Source: Ramlibacter alkalitolerans
Lineage (GTDB): Bacteria > Pseudomonadota > Gammaproteobacteria > Burkholderiales > Burkholderiaceae_C
Direction of reading: 5' to 3'
DNA: 64,000 nt
Assembly: GCF_016722765.1 (NCBI RefSeq)
Contig: NZ_JAEQND010000005.1
Span: forward strand, 186,001-250,000
Shown: positions 27,685 to 36,226 of the stretch, piece after piece
Numbering within the stretch: the stretch's first letter is position 1
Layout: each line of letters opens with the position of its first letter
Translations under genes and position numbers: made by a program
Notes under the pieces: model-generated
The model's input: only the letters and a program-made list of their open reading frames with translations
Database searches by the model: none
Told to the model about the DNA's origin: nothing

Positions 27685-28317
27685 ATGTTGAGTGTGGTTA
27701 GCCAGAACAACGTCATAACAACGTACAGGTATTACGCCCCCATCTACGACCGTCTCTTTGGCCGTGTGCTGGAAGACGGGCGTCGGAAGATGTGCCGCCT
27801 CGTGGAGCGGCTTCGCCCGACGGACCTGCTGGAGGTCGGCGTCGGCACGGGCCTGACCCTGCATCGCTATCCCCCGGAGACGAATATCACGGGCGTCGAC
27901 CTGTCCCAGGAAATGCTGGACAAGGCGCAAGACAGGGCTCGTTGTCCTCGGACCGGTCGCCTCCAACTCCTGCGCATGGACGCCGAGGCTCTCCAGTTTC
28001 CAGACGACAGCTTCGACTGTGTCGCCGTTCCCTACGTCCTGTCGGTGACCCCCGACCCCCATCGTCTCGTGGCCGAGATACGGCGCGTCTGCAAGCCCGA
28101 CGGGCACATCCTGATCCTCAACCATTTCAGTGGCAGCGGCTTCTGGATGTTCTTCGAATGGATGTCCAGCCGGCTGGCAAACAGGATCGGCTTTCGCTCG
28201 ACTTTTGCGTACGCGGAGCACATCGAACGTCATGAGTGGCAGGTGCTCTCGGTGCAGAACGCCAATCTCATGGGCCTGTCGAAACTGGTCCACATCCGAA
28301 ATGTCAAGCGCGCCTGA
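27685..28317 (+). CDS. Class I SAM-dependent methyltransferase, PmtA-like
   Basis: A 210-residue methyltransferase with motif I LLEVGVGTGLTLHRYP, the acidic GVDLSQEMLDKA, and motif IV-like SFDCVAVPYVLSVTPDP. The opening YYAPIYDRLFGRVLEDGRR is characteristic of Rhodobacter-type phosphatidylethanolamine N-methyltransferases (PmtA) and related enzymes, so a phospholipid or aminophospholipid substrate is plausible. CGGAGAG precedes the ATG. The gene overlaps the following membrane sulfatase-superfamily gene by 17 bp. Its sequence appears less GC-rich than its neighbours, which suggests transfer. The substrate is inferred from similarity only. Confidence 0.8.
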   Translation: MLSVVSQNNVITTYRYYAPIYDRLFGRVLEDGRRKMCRLVERLRPTDLLEVGVGTGLTLHRYPPETNITGVDLSQEMLDKAQDRARCPRTGRLQLLRMDAEALQFPDDSFDCVAVPYVLSVTPDPHRLVAEIRRVCKPDGHILILNHFSGSGFWMFFEWMSSRLANRIGFRSTFAYAEHIERHEWQVLSVQNANLMGLSKLVHIRNVKRA

Positions 28318-30166
28318 TCCGCAGCGTATGCTGACGGCGGCATTGCTGGAGGCGTTGGCATGGCTGGCTCCTGCCGCGGCCTTCCTCTGGATCTATACGA
28401 GCAGGTTGGGCGCCACGTCGGCTGCGGTGCTGCCGCACTTGGGTGTCGTGGGCGCGCTTGCGGCGGTGACGGTATTGATCCGCTGGCTGCTTGCTTGCGT
28501 GTCCGGCCGCAAGGCGTCGGCCGCGGGCGGCGCGCTGCTCACCGCCACGGTGCTCCTTGCACTTTGCCTCTATTACATCCTGGCGGTCGTCGGCTTCGGG
28601 GCCTGGGGCTACCTGGTGTCGTGGGGGCTCCTGTCAACCTACGTGCACCAGATCTCGTACATGCCGGACGTGTTCGGCCCGATCGTGTACGTGGCGGGGG
28701 GGTTGCTGCTCGTCCTCTTTCTTGCACTGGTGGCATGCATTCATGCGTTCTACAAGCGAAGAGACTGGGTGCCCGCTGCGATCGCACGCGCTCCACGCGT
28801 GATGGACGCTGCCGGATGCGCAACCGTCCTCGTGTTGGCCATCTTCGCTTGGCGCTACACGGAGGCTCCCCCGACCACGGACGGCGAGCCGCTAGCCCTG
28901 AGCTTCTGGCCGGATCCCTTTTCCCGCAAGTTCCAGCACAATCATCTCCCACAGAGTGCACAGCTCGCCCGGGACGAGCTTGCCGCGCGGGCGGCCTACG
29001 CCAATGTGCAACGGCGGCCGGGGAGCAACGTCATCCTGATCGTTTCCGACGCCCTGAGGTCGCGCAACATGGGGGTGTACGGGTACGCGCGTCCGACCAC
29101 CCCGTTCCTGAGCGGGGCGGTGGCGACCGGATCGGCGACCCGGCTCCGGCGAGTCCAGAGCGTCTGCGCCGAATCTGCCTGCGGCCTGCTGGGCATCGCG
29201 AGTTCCCGGTACGTCCACCAGTTTGTCGACAAGCCCCTTGCGCTGGCAGAAGTCCTGCGCCTGCATGGCTACGAGGCACACATGGTGTTGAGCGGCGACC
29301 ACACCAATTTCTATGGGCTGCGGGCCATGTACGGACAGGTGGACAGCTACTTCGACGGGTCCATGGCGCGCTGGGCCTACGCCAACGACGATGCGAACGT
29401 CCTCGGGGCACTGAAGCAGCTGAAAACGCGTTCGGCGCAGGGGAATTTCCTCCAGGTCCACCTCATGGCAGCCCACGTGGTGGGGCGCCGCTCGCCACCG
29501 GAACGCTTCGGCGAGGAGGAGAACTATTTCCCGCCCCCGCCCAAGTCGCCATCGGAGGAGCAAAGACAGAGGTTCGTCAACTTCTATGACAGTGGCGTGC
29601 AAAAGGCGGACGAGACCATTGGCCAACTGCTGGACGTGCTGCGCAGCAAAGGCTTGCTGGACGACGCGATCGTGATCGTGACCGCCGACCATGGGGAGTA
29701 CATCGGCGAGCGCGGCCTCTATGCACACGCCAAGGGCGTCTTCAGTGAAGTCGTGGACATCCCGCTGGTGCTCATGACATTCGGCAAGGCTGCGCCGCTA
29801 CGCATCAATGAAGGTCGGCTGGCTTCGCAAGTCGACATTGCGCCCACCGTGCTGTCGCAACTGGGAATCCCAGTCCCGGCGACGTGGTCAGGGGTGCCTC
29901 TGCAGTCGGCGGCCGCGCCGGGCGGGCGCCAGGTTCATTTCCAGCAAGGCGCCGAGTTCGGAGTGGTCGAACGCAAGCAGGACGGCCGCACCTGGAAGTA
30001 CTGGATCGACGCGCGCACTGGCCAGGAATTCGCCTTCGATCTCGACACGGACCCGCTGGAATCCAGCAACCGAGCGGCTCAGCTGGATCCTTCCGATCGC
30101 AAGCGCTGGCGCACGGTCCTGACACCGCTGGAAGTCAACGCACGCGAATTCGTGAGTTCGCACTGA
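28301..30166 (+). CDS. Membrane-anchored sulfatase/phosphoethanolamine-transferase superfamily protein
   Basis: A 621-residue protein with about five N-terminal membrane segments (near 12-33, 44-66, 76-110, 124-148, 166-185) followed by a periplasmic alkaline-phosphatase-fold domain. NVILIVSDALRSRNMGVYGY near 243-262 gives a metal Asp, SVCAESACGLLG near 287-298 occupies the nucleophile region, and ADHGEYIGERGLYAHAKGVF supplies further metal ligands. The layout is that of EptA-like phosphoethanolamine transferases, LtaS-like phosphoglycerol transferases or sulfatases. The ATG overlaps the methyltransferase end, so the two likely act on related lipid or glycan head groups. Which reaction it performs is not determined. 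Confidence 0.8.
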   Translation: MSSAPDPQRMLTAALLEALAWLAPAAAFLWIYTSRLGATSAAVLPHLGVVGALAAVTVLIRWLLACVSGRKASAAGGALLTATVLLALCLYYILAVVGFGAWGYLVSWGLLSTYVHQISYMPDVFGPIVYVAGGLLLVLFLALVACIHAFYKRRDWVPAAIARAPRVMDAAGCATVLVLAIFAWRYTEAPPTTDGEPLALSFWPDPFSRKFQHNHLPQSAQLARDELAARAAYANVQRRPGSNVILIVSDALRSRNMGVYGYARPTTPFLSGAVATGSATRLRRVQSVCAESACGLLGIASSRYVHQFVDKPLALAEVLRLHGYEAHMVLSGDHTNFYGLRAMYGQVDSYFDGSMARWAYANDDANVLGALKQLKTRSAQGNFLQVHLMAAHVVGRRSPPERFGEEENYFPPPPKSPSEEQRQRFVNFYDSGVQKADETIGQLLDVLRSKGLLDDAIVIVTADHGEYIGERGLYAHAKGVFSEVVDIPLVLMTFGKAAPLRINEGRLASQVDIAPTVLSQLGIPVPATWSGVPLQSAAAPGGRQVHFQQGAEFGVVERKQDGRTWKYWIDARTGQEFAFDLDTDPLESSNRAAQLDPSDRKRWRTVLTPLEVNAREFVSSH

Positions 30167-30230
30167 GCTTGCGATCCGCGCGAGACGGCCGGCGCGAACG
30201 CAAACGCCCAAGCTGTGGTCTAATCGTCGT

Positions 30231-30363
30231 TCGCGAAGGGGAGTAGCTCCCGGCCCGCGGCCCTGCAGGGGCGCGGAGTCATCGGCCCGCCGTCAATACG
30301 AAGCGCAAGCTTCCGGCGCGCCGGGCGGCAGTCACCAGCACTGCAGCCGAGCAAGACCTTCGA
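30231..30363 (+). ncRNA. yybP-ykoY manganese riboswitch
   Basis: The element opens with GCGAAGGGGAGTAGCTCC, has GCGGAGTCATCGG and GTCAATACGAAG in the middle, and closes with GAGCAAGACCTTCG; CGAAGG at the start pairs with CCTTCG at the end to close P1. These are the conserved blocks of the yybP-ykoY class, which binds Mn(II) and turns on export genes. A TCTAAT -10-like box lies about 7 bp upstream. The gene 98 bp downstream is a TerC-family protein, a usual target of this riboswitch. Confidence 0.9.
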
Positions 30364-30461
30364 TCGGGCCCGCGCGGCCTGGATCGAGCCCCGTCCGCCT
30401 CCACGTACGTGTTGCGATCCGTTCCGCCGGGTGATTTTTTCTGCCCTTTCGGAGCTTCGCA

Positions 30462-31160
30462 ATGGAATTTCTCTCCCCCGCCTGGTGGTCGGCCCTGCTG
30501 GCCATCATCCTCATCGACCTGGTGCTGGCGGGCGACAACGCGATCGTCATCGCGCTCGCCGCCCGCAACCTGCCGCAGAAACTGCAGAGGAAGGCGATCG
30601 TCTGGGGAACCGTCGGCGCCATCGCGATGCGCTCGCTCATGACGATCGGCGTGGTGTGGCTGCTGCAGGTTCCGGGGCTCATGCTGCTGGGTGGACTCGG
30701 CCTGCTGTGGATCGCCTACCGGCTCATCGCGGAGGACGGCGGCAGCGACGCGCACGGCCCGGTCGCGAGCACCTTCTGGGGCGCGATGCGCACCATCGTG
30801 GTGGCTGACGCGCTGATGGGCGTCGACAACGTCCTGGGCGTGGCGGGAGCCGCGCACGGTGCGTTCGACCTGGTCGTGATCGGCCTGCTGGTCAGCGTCC
30901 CCATCGTGGTGTTCGGCAGCAGCATGGTCCTCAAGCTGGTCGAGCGCTTCCCCATCATCATCCACCTCGGTGCGGCGGTGCTGGCGTTCACGGCGGCCAA
31001 GATGATCATCGGTGAACAACTGCTCGACGCGGTGTTCGACCCCGCAGGAACCCTGCATGCATTTGCCCGCTGGAGCACGTATGCTGTCTGCATCGCCGGC
31101 GTGCTGGCCGCGGGGTGGCTGGCCACCCGCGCAGGGCGCCGATCCGCCGATGCGCCGTGA
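30462..31160 (+). CDS. TerC/YjbE-family membrane protein, likely manganese exporter
   Basis: A 232-residue integral membrane protein with about seven hydrophobic segments. The TerC-family duplicated motif is present: DLVLAGDNAIVIALA (Asp25-Asn26) and DALMGVDNVLGVAGA (Asp122-Asn123), residues thought to sit in the metal pathway. Members such as E. coli Alx and the Bacillus TerC proteins export Mn(II). The upstream yybP-ykoY riboswitch strongly supports induction by high manganese. A small membrane-tailed protein gene follows after 22 bp. Confidence 0.93.
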   Translation: MEFLSPAWWSALLAIILIDLVLAGDNAIVIALAARNLPQKLQRKAIVWGTVGAIAMRSLMTIGVVWLLQVPGLMLLGGLGLLWIAYRLIAEDGGSDAHGPVASTFWGAMRTIVVADALMGVDNVLGVAGAAHGAFDLVVIGLLVSVPIVVFGSSMVLKLVERFPIIIHLGAAVLAFTAAKMIIGEQLLDAVFDPAGTLHAFARWSTYAVCIAGVLAAGWLATRAGRRSADAP

Positions 31161-31182
31161 GGGCGGCGCTCCAGGAGGTTTC

Positions 31183-31602
31183 ATGGAAAAGGTGATCTTG
31201 TACCTGGACGACGCCAGCTATGCGCAGGCCCAGTTGTCCGCAGCCGTCGCCCAGCCGACGCACTGGCTGCTCGTCGCCTGCGCCCCGCGCATGACGCACC
31301 GCATCAGCAAATGGGTCAGCCACTCGGCGCGCGAGAACTGGCGCGCCAAGTGGGCCGACAAGCTGTTCGACCAGGTCGTGCCGCCGCTGCAAAAGCGCGG
31401 CGACACGGTCACTCCGATCCTGGCCAAGGGGCCGCTGCCGGAGCTCACGCGCGCCCTGCTCGCCGAACATGGCGAAGCGCGCGTGGTCGACGCGCGCCGC
31501 CCCAAGTCGGTGGGCGGCAACGACGCCATGCAATGGTCCCCGGGGGCATTGCTCGGGCTCGGTGCGTGGCTCCTCTGCTCCTTCGTTGCCCTGGACACCT
31601 GA
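31183..31602 (+). CDS. Hypothetical protein with C-terminal membrane tail
   Basis: A 139-residue protein with no recognised family. The first 115 residues look soluble and alpha/beta (MEKVILYLDDASYAQAQLSA), with basic patches; the end (GALLGLGAWLLCSFVALDT) is a single hydrophobic segment, so it may be tail-anchored. CCAGGAGG lies at ideal distance before the ATG and decides the start over an upstream in-frame ATG at 31150. It is 22 bp after the TerC gene and so is probably under the same manganese riboswitch. Confidence 0.75.
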   Translation: MEKVILYLDDASYAQAQLSAAVAQPTHWLLVACAPRMTHRISKWVSHSARENWRAKWADKLFDQVVPPLQKRGDTVTPILAKGPLPELTRALLAEHGEARVVDARRPKSVGGNDAMQWSPGALLGLGAWLLCSFVALDT

Positions 31603-31638
31603 GCGGCGCTGCGCGGCACGGCTGCTATCCTTGCCGCC

Positions 31639-31995
31639 ATGCTGAAGCTCGTCACGAAGTGGCTGCTCAGCGCCTCGGCGCTGCTGTTCGTCGCCTACGT
31701 GTACAGCGGCGTGGAGCTGAAGTCCTTCGGTTCCGCCATGGCTGCGGCGCTGGTCATCGGCCTGCTCAACACGGTGGTACGGCCGGTGCTCGTGGTGCTC
31801 ACCTTGCCCGTCACCGTGCTCACGCTGGGCCTGTTCCTGTTCGTGATCAATGCGCTGGTGTTCTGGGCCGCGGCTGCCGTGCTGCAGGGCTTCGTGGTGC
31901 GCGACTTCGTCGCGGCGCTGGCCGGCTCGCTGATCTACACCGCCCTCGGCGTGGTGATCGAATCAGCGCTCGAGCGCCTGTTCGCGAAGCCTTGA
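31639..31995 (+). CDS. Holin-like superfamily IV (YvlD-type) membrane protein
   Basis: A 118-residue protein with four hydrophobic segments, matching the mycobacterial-phage-holin-like family IV that is widespread on bacterial chromosomes. LLNTVVRPVLVVLTLPVTVLTLG, of which the central PVLVVLTLPVTVL is typical, is the family core. There are no phage genes nearby, so it is best seen as a small inner-membrane protein rather than a lysis gene. Its last 33 bp overlap the end of the convergent M48 protease gene. Confidence 0.85.
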   Translation: MLKLVTKWLLSASALLFVAYVYSGVELKSFGSAMAAALVIGLLNTVVRPVLVVLTLPVTVLTLGLFLFVINALVFWAAAAVLQGFVVRDFVAALAGSLIYTALGVVIESALERLFAKP

Positions 31996-33468
31996 TTCGA
32001 CCTGGCGGGCGCGGGTGTCGATGATCGACGCCTCGATGTAGTCGGCACCTCCGGCGCCCTTGCGCACCAGGTCCTGCGCCGCCTTGAACCGGTCGAGTGC
32101 CGCCGTGTAATCGAGCTGCGCCACCCGCGCTTCGGCATCCGCGCGCACCGCACGAACCGACTGGCCCTGCGCGCCATAGGCGGAGGAAAGCAGCTGCCAC
32201 GCCGCGGCGTCGCGCGGCTGCGTCGCCACCCAGGTCTGCAGGCGCTGCGCCGCCTCGCCGGCCTTCCCGGTCTGGATCTGCGCCTGCGCCGTGAGCAGCA
32301 GTTCCGGTCGGCGCTTGCTCTCGACGTCGACGGTGCGCAGCACGCGGGCCGCGTCGCCTTCGGCCAGGGCGATCTCCCCGGCCAGCAGCCGCGCCAGCCG
32401 CTGGGCGGCCGTGTCGCTGGCAGCCGCCGCGTCCAGGCGTGCCAGCAGGCGCCGGGTGGCCGCCGGGTCGCGCAGGCGCGAGGCGGCCAAGGTTGCCGCG
32501 TACAGGATGCCGAGCTGGCGCGGGCGCGGCAGGGCCGCGAAGCCACTCGCGTCGGCCTCGGCGACCATCGCGCGCAGCGCGTCGACGCCGGGATTGGAAA
32601 ACACGCGGGCCCGGCCGGCCATCAGCGCGTGTTCCGCCGTCGGCTGCACCGGCTTGTGGTCGGCGAGCTGCTGGCGCGACTGCATGTCCGCGATCCGCTC
32701 GCTCGTCATCGGGTGGGTGCGCAGGTAGGGATAGTTGCCGTTGTCGTTCAGGCGCGCGGCCTGCTGCAGCTTCTCGAACATGGTCACGAAGCCCTGCGGC
32801 TGGAACCCCGCCTGGCCGGCGACGCCGAAACCGATGCGATCGGCCTCGCGCTCCATGTCGCGGGAGAAATTCAGCTGCTGCTGGGCCGCCAGCGCCTGGC
32901 CGCCCGCCATGAGGGCCCCGCCGGCCTGCGGGTTGCGGGTGGCCGCCATGGCGCCGAGGATCATCGCAGCGAGCATCCAGGGCGCCTGCTGGTTGCCGCG
33001 GGTGACCAGGCGCGAGATGTGGCGCTGCGTCACGTGGCTCAGTTCGTGCGCGAGCACCGATGCCAGTTCGTCGCGGTTGGCCGTGATGCTCACCAGCCCC
33101 AGGTTGAGGCCCATCCATCCGCCGGGCAGTGCGAAGGCGTTGATCGTCCGGTCCTTGCCCAGGAGCACCTGCCAGGCAAAGCGTTCGTCCATCTCGCTGG
33201 TCAGCTCGCCGCGCGTGCGCGCCGCGGCCAGCAGGGGCTGCCACAGGCTCTGCACGTATTCGACCAGGACGGGGTCGTCGATGTAGTCGGGGTCCCGGTA
33301 CAGCTCGCGCGCGATGCTCTCGCCCAGCTTGCGCTCGGCGCTGGTGGTGACGTCGCCGCTATCGCCCAATGTCGGGAGTTGCGCGCCGGCCGGCGGCGCG
33401 ACGGCCAGCAGCGCGGCGAGCGTGGCAGCCAGCGCGCGGCGGCCCAGGGACAGGACAGGCAATCTCAA
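31963..33468 (-). CDS. Periplasmic M48 metalloprotease with TPR-like C-terminus, BepA/YfgC-like
   Basis: A 501-residue protein like E. coli BepA, which degrades or assists stalled outer-membrane proteins. It starts at a TTG preceded by CTGGAG and has a Sec signal (about 1-29, ending PPAGAQ). The zinc motif HELSH is at about 141-145 and the third ligand is in EREADRIGF near 208. From about residue 310 the protein is an Ala/Arg-rich helical array consistent with TPR repeats. The frame is open upstream to 33603, but that would overlap the moaC start. Convergent overlap with the holin-like gene is 33 bp. Confidence 0.92.
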   Translation of the reverse strand: MRLPVLSLGRRALAATLAALLAVAPPAGAQLPTLGDSGDVTTSAERKLGESIARELYRDPDYIDDPVLVEYVQSLWQPLLAAARTRGELTSEMDERFAWQVLLGKDRTINAFALPGGWMGLNLGLVSITANRDELASVLAHELSHVTQRHISRLVTRGNQQAPWMLAAMILGAMAATRNPQAGGALMAGGQALAAQQQLNFSRDMEREADRIGFGVAGQAGFQPQGFVTMFEKLQQAARLNDNGNYPYLRTHPMTSERIADMQSRQQLADHKPVQPTAEHALMAGRARVFSNPGVDALRAMVAEADASGFAALPRPRQLGILYAATLAASRLRDPAATRRLLARLDAAAASDTAAQRLARLLAGEIALAEGDAARVLRTVDVESKRRPELLLTAQAQIQTGKAGEAAQRLQTWVATQPRDAAAWQLLSSAYGAQGQSVRAVRADAEARVAQLDYTAALDRFKAAQDLVRKGAGGADYIEASIIDTRARQVESRLREQALER

Positions 33469-33528
33469 GACGGCTCCAGGTGCACGTCGCCCGTATGATG
33501 GCCAGACAAGGAAACGGATGGTTGTTGC

Positions 33529-34017
33529 ATGAGCGGACTTACCCACTTCGACGCCCAGGGGCAGGCCCACATGGTGGACGTGGCGGCCAAGGCGGCGACG
33601 CACCGGGTGGCCGTGGCGGCCGGCCGCATCGAGATGCTACCCGCTACCCTGGCCATCATCCAGGCAGGAACCGTAAAGAAAGGCGACGTCCTGGGCATCG
33701 CCCGCGTCGCCGGGATCATGGCCGCCAAGAAGACCAGCGAGCTGATTCCGCTGTGCCATCCGCTGGCCCTCACGCGCGTGGCGGTGGACTTCGAACTCGC
33801 GCCGGCCCAGGCGGGCGGCGCCGACGCCGTCGTGTGCACCGCCACGGTGGAAACGGTGGGCCCCACCGGGGTCGAAATGGAAGCTCTCACGGCCGTGAAT
33901 GTCGCCCTTTTGACCATCTACGACATGTGCAAGGCCGTGGACCGCGGGATGACGATCACCGACGTCCGCCTGTGCGAAAAGCACGGCGGCAAGTCAGGCA
34001 GCTACGTGCGGGGCTAA
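33529..34017 (+). CDS. moaC: Cyclic pyranopterin monophosphate synthase
   Basis: MoaC converts the MoaA product 3',8-cyclo-GTP into cyclic pyranopterin monophosphate, the second step of molybdenum cofactor synthesis. The 162-residue protein has all family landmarks: [12 protein letters not shown] at the N-terminus, [14 protein letters not shown] near residue 65-78, [13 protein letters not shown] near 110-122 and [12 protein letters not shown]. No other mo- genes are in the window. It is divergent from the M48 gene with a 60-bp gap. Confidence 0.97.
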   Translation: MSGLTHFDAQGQAHMVDVAAKAATHRVAVAAGRIEMLPATLAIIQAGTVKKGDVLGIARVAGIMAAKKTSELIPLCHPLALTRVAVDFELAPAQAGGADAVVCTATVETVGPTGVEMEALTAVNVALLTIYDMCKAVDRGMTITDVRLCEKHGGKSGSYVRG

Positions 34018-34131
34018 CACCTACTTGCGCCTCCTCCCTAAGCTCCAGCAGAATGCATCCTGAAGATGTATCAGTGTTAAGGGACCGGTATCAATTTGAA
34101 GGCCGGACCGGGACGAGGAGGGGTTTGCACC

Positions 34132-34482
34132 ATGTTCACCTGGCTCAAGCGACGCGTAGCGGCGCCGGCACGGCCGCCGGGGCGCGCTATCGCCTCCGCG
34201 CCGCTGCGGACGCCGACTCGCGCGGCTGCGGCGCGGGTGGACAGCGCCCTGCGCCATGCCCCGCGTTTCCAGGACACGGCGCCCCTGCCGGAGGTGGTTG
34301 CTGAAGGCAATACCCAGGCCGACTGGAGCGCCTGGGAAGACTCGTGCATGGCGCTCGACAGCCAGATGCAGGACATCGTTCCGCAGAACCGGGTGTTCGT
34401 CCGCGACGCGCAGCCCAGCCAGCTCAGCCAGTTCGACGACGTCGACGCCTTCGCCAGCGTTCGGCGCAAGCGCGACATCTAG
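34132..34482 (+). CDS. Hypothetical 116-residue protein
   Basis: No family is recognised. The start is chosen because GACGAGGAGGGG precedes this ATG; an ATG 12 codons upstream is in frame. The N-terminal 40 residues are basic and Arg/Ala/Pro-rich (MFTWLKRRVAAPARPPGRAI), and the rest is mixed and acidic (WSAWEDSCMALDSQMQD). Its TAG stop shares the palindrome CTAG with the stop of the convergent pglL-like gene, a 4-bp overlap. Confidence 0.6.
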   Translation: MFTWLKRRVAAPARPPGRAIASAPLRTPTRAAAARVDSALRHAPRFQDTAPLPEVVAEGNTQADWSAWEDSCMALDSQMQDIVPQNRVFVRDAQPSQLSQFDDVDAFASVRRKRDI

Positions 34483-36089
34483 TCGCTGCGCAGGCCCCGG
34501 TCGCGCTCCTTCCAGGCCCGGTACTCGCTCGGGAACGCAGCGCGGTAGCGCGCCAGCCATTGCACCGCCTCTTCCTCGCGTCCGAGCAGGGTCGCGCTTT
34601 CGATCGCGCGCTCGATCACCCGCGGCTCGGGCGAGTAATGCAGCATCTGCAGCGCCAGCGCATGCAGGCGCGCCGCGTTGTCCTGCGTCACCGATGACAA
34701 CGTCAGGTCGGCAAAGCCGGCCTGCCCGGCGAACAGCCAGGAGCGCCGGGCGTTGCCCAGGGCATCCTCGCGCCACGCCGGGCGCCGTTCGGCGGGCGGC
34801 AGGTAGATCTGGCTGACCCGCTCGTAATCCCAGGCGACGGCGGCGGTTGCGGCCAGCAGCGCGATGCCCAGCGCCAGCGCCGACGCTCGCCGGACCGCGC
34901 GCTTCCGTTGACCGGGGGTTACCAGTAACCAACCGAGTGCGGCGCCGAACGCGAGCTGGAACGGGCCGTACCAGAGCGGGTACTCCAGCAGGCTGTGAAG
35001 CAGGATGAGGGCCACGATCGCCCACGCGAGTTGGCGCTGGGGGGCGGTTTCGCGCCAAGGCCGCTGCCGCACGATCCACACGAGCGCGCCGCCGCATACC
35101 AGCAGGGCGGCCGGCACGCCCAGTTCGACCGCCAGGTGAAGCGGGAGGCTGTGGGCGTTGTCCAGGATGTCGCAGAAGCGCGGCCCGGGATAGAGGGTGG
35201 CGAAATGCGCGTAGTCGAGCTCGCCCCAGCCCCAGCCCGCCAGCGGCCTCTGCGCGATCAGGTGCAGCACGTTGGACCAGAGCACCAGCCGGCTGCCGCA
35301 TCCCTCCGAGCCGCCGACGCGGCCCCAGAGGGTACGGCCAGGCAGCGCGCCAGTCAGCGCTTCGAGCATCACCGGGAGCAGCCACGCGGCCGCGAAATAC
35401 GCGATCGCCGCCACCGCACACTGCAGCAGGCGCGTGCGCCGCTGCGGACCGTTCCACCAGGCCGCCAGCACGGTGAGCACGAAGCCTTCCAGCACGCCCG
35501 TGCGCGACACGGAGGCAGCACTGCCGACGGCCAGCAGCGCGATCAGCACGGTGGCGAGCAACGGACGCAGCCGCAAGTTGCCCCACAGCAGCACCGCGGC
35601 ACCGATCCAGCTGAGGGTGGCGTACTGGTTCGGCTGGCGCAGGTTGGCGTAAGCCTCGCCGGCGGAGGCGCGGCTCACCCAAGGGTGGAAGAGTTCGGAC
35701 AGGCCGAAGTACTGCAGGAGGCCCAGCACCGCACTCACGCAGGCTGCGGTGAGCAATCCGACTTTCACGCCGTGGGCGATAGCTGGATCGTCGGCGACAG
35801 CGGCCGCCAGCACGATCAGCAGCAGGCCACCGGCGAGGAAGAGGACTTCGGGATGCAGGGGCAGGTGCGGCAGCAGGGCCCACGCCACGAGTGCCGCCGC
35901 GGCGGCGACCAAGTGCAGGACCGCGCGCTGCGGGCCGGAGGGCGCGATCAGCCAGAGCCCCACGGCGCAGGCCATCGCGACGAGCCACGGCTGCACGGAG
36001 GGCGAAGGCCCCATGGCGAAGGGATTCAACCAGGGCAGTGCGACCAGCAGTGCGCTGGCAGCCGCCGGCCAAGGCAGGCGGGTGGTCAT
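34479..36089 (-). CDS. PglL/Wzy-type O-oligosaccharyltransferase, pilin glycosylation
   Basis: A polytopic membrane protein of about 536 residues with some 11-12 hydrophobic segments, carrying the O-antigen-ligase/Wzy_C core. GGSEGCGSRLVLWSNVLHLI and PLAGWGWGELDYAHF, followed by an NAHSLPLHLAVELG loop, are the family signatures; the His in DNAHSLPL is in the catalytic loop position. A soluble C-terminal part of about 110 residues is present. PglL/TfpO-type enzymes transfer lipid-linked glycan to pilin; with pilA and tfpZ upstream on the same strand this is the likely role. In-frame ATGs up to 31 codons earlier leave the start uncertain. Confidence 0.87.
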   Translation of the reverse strand: MTTRLPWPAAASALLVALPWLNPFAMGPSPSVQPWLVAMACAVGLWLIAPSGPQRAVLHLVAAAAALVAWALLPHLPLHPEVLFLAGGLLLIVLAAAVADDPAIAHGVKVGLLTAACVSAVLGLLQYFGLSELFHPWVSRASAGEAYANLRQPNQYATLSWIGAAVLLWGNLRLRPLLATVLIALLAVGSAASVSRTGVLEGFVLTVLAAWWNGPQRRTRLLQCAVAAIAYFAAAWLLPVMLEALTGALPGRTLWGRVGGSEGCGSRLVLWSNVLHLIAQRPLAGWGWGELDYAHFATLYPGPRFCDILDNAHSLPLHLAVELGVPAALLVCGGALVWIVRQRPWRETAPQRQLAWAIVALILLHSLLEYPLWYGPFQLAFGAALGWLLVTPGQRKRAVRRASALALGIALLAATAAVAWDYERVSQIYLPPAERRPAWREDALGNARRSWLFAGQAGFADLTLSSVTQDNAARLHALALQMLHYSPEPRVIERAIESATLLGREEEAVQWLARYRAAFPSEYRAWKERDRGLRSD

Positions 36090-36226
36090 CAGGGCTGTCG
36101 CGCATCGCCCTTGGAGGGCGGAAACGTCATCGTGCATCGTGCGAGTGCAGCATTCTGCATTCGGCGGGTGCCCGGTCTTCAATGCCGCCCCCGGGCCTCA
36201 AGACCAGTTTGGCCGAAAGTCTCGGA

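Noticed and set aside
28301..30166. Sulfatase-family gene called as phosphoethanolamine transferase eptA
   Set aside because: The fold and membrane layout fit, but the nucleophile segment differs from EptA and several superfamily members would match, so no specific name is given.
31639..31995. Holin-like gene considered as a prophage remnant
   Set aside because: No other phage genes, attachment sites or integrase are near, and this family is widespread on chromosomes.
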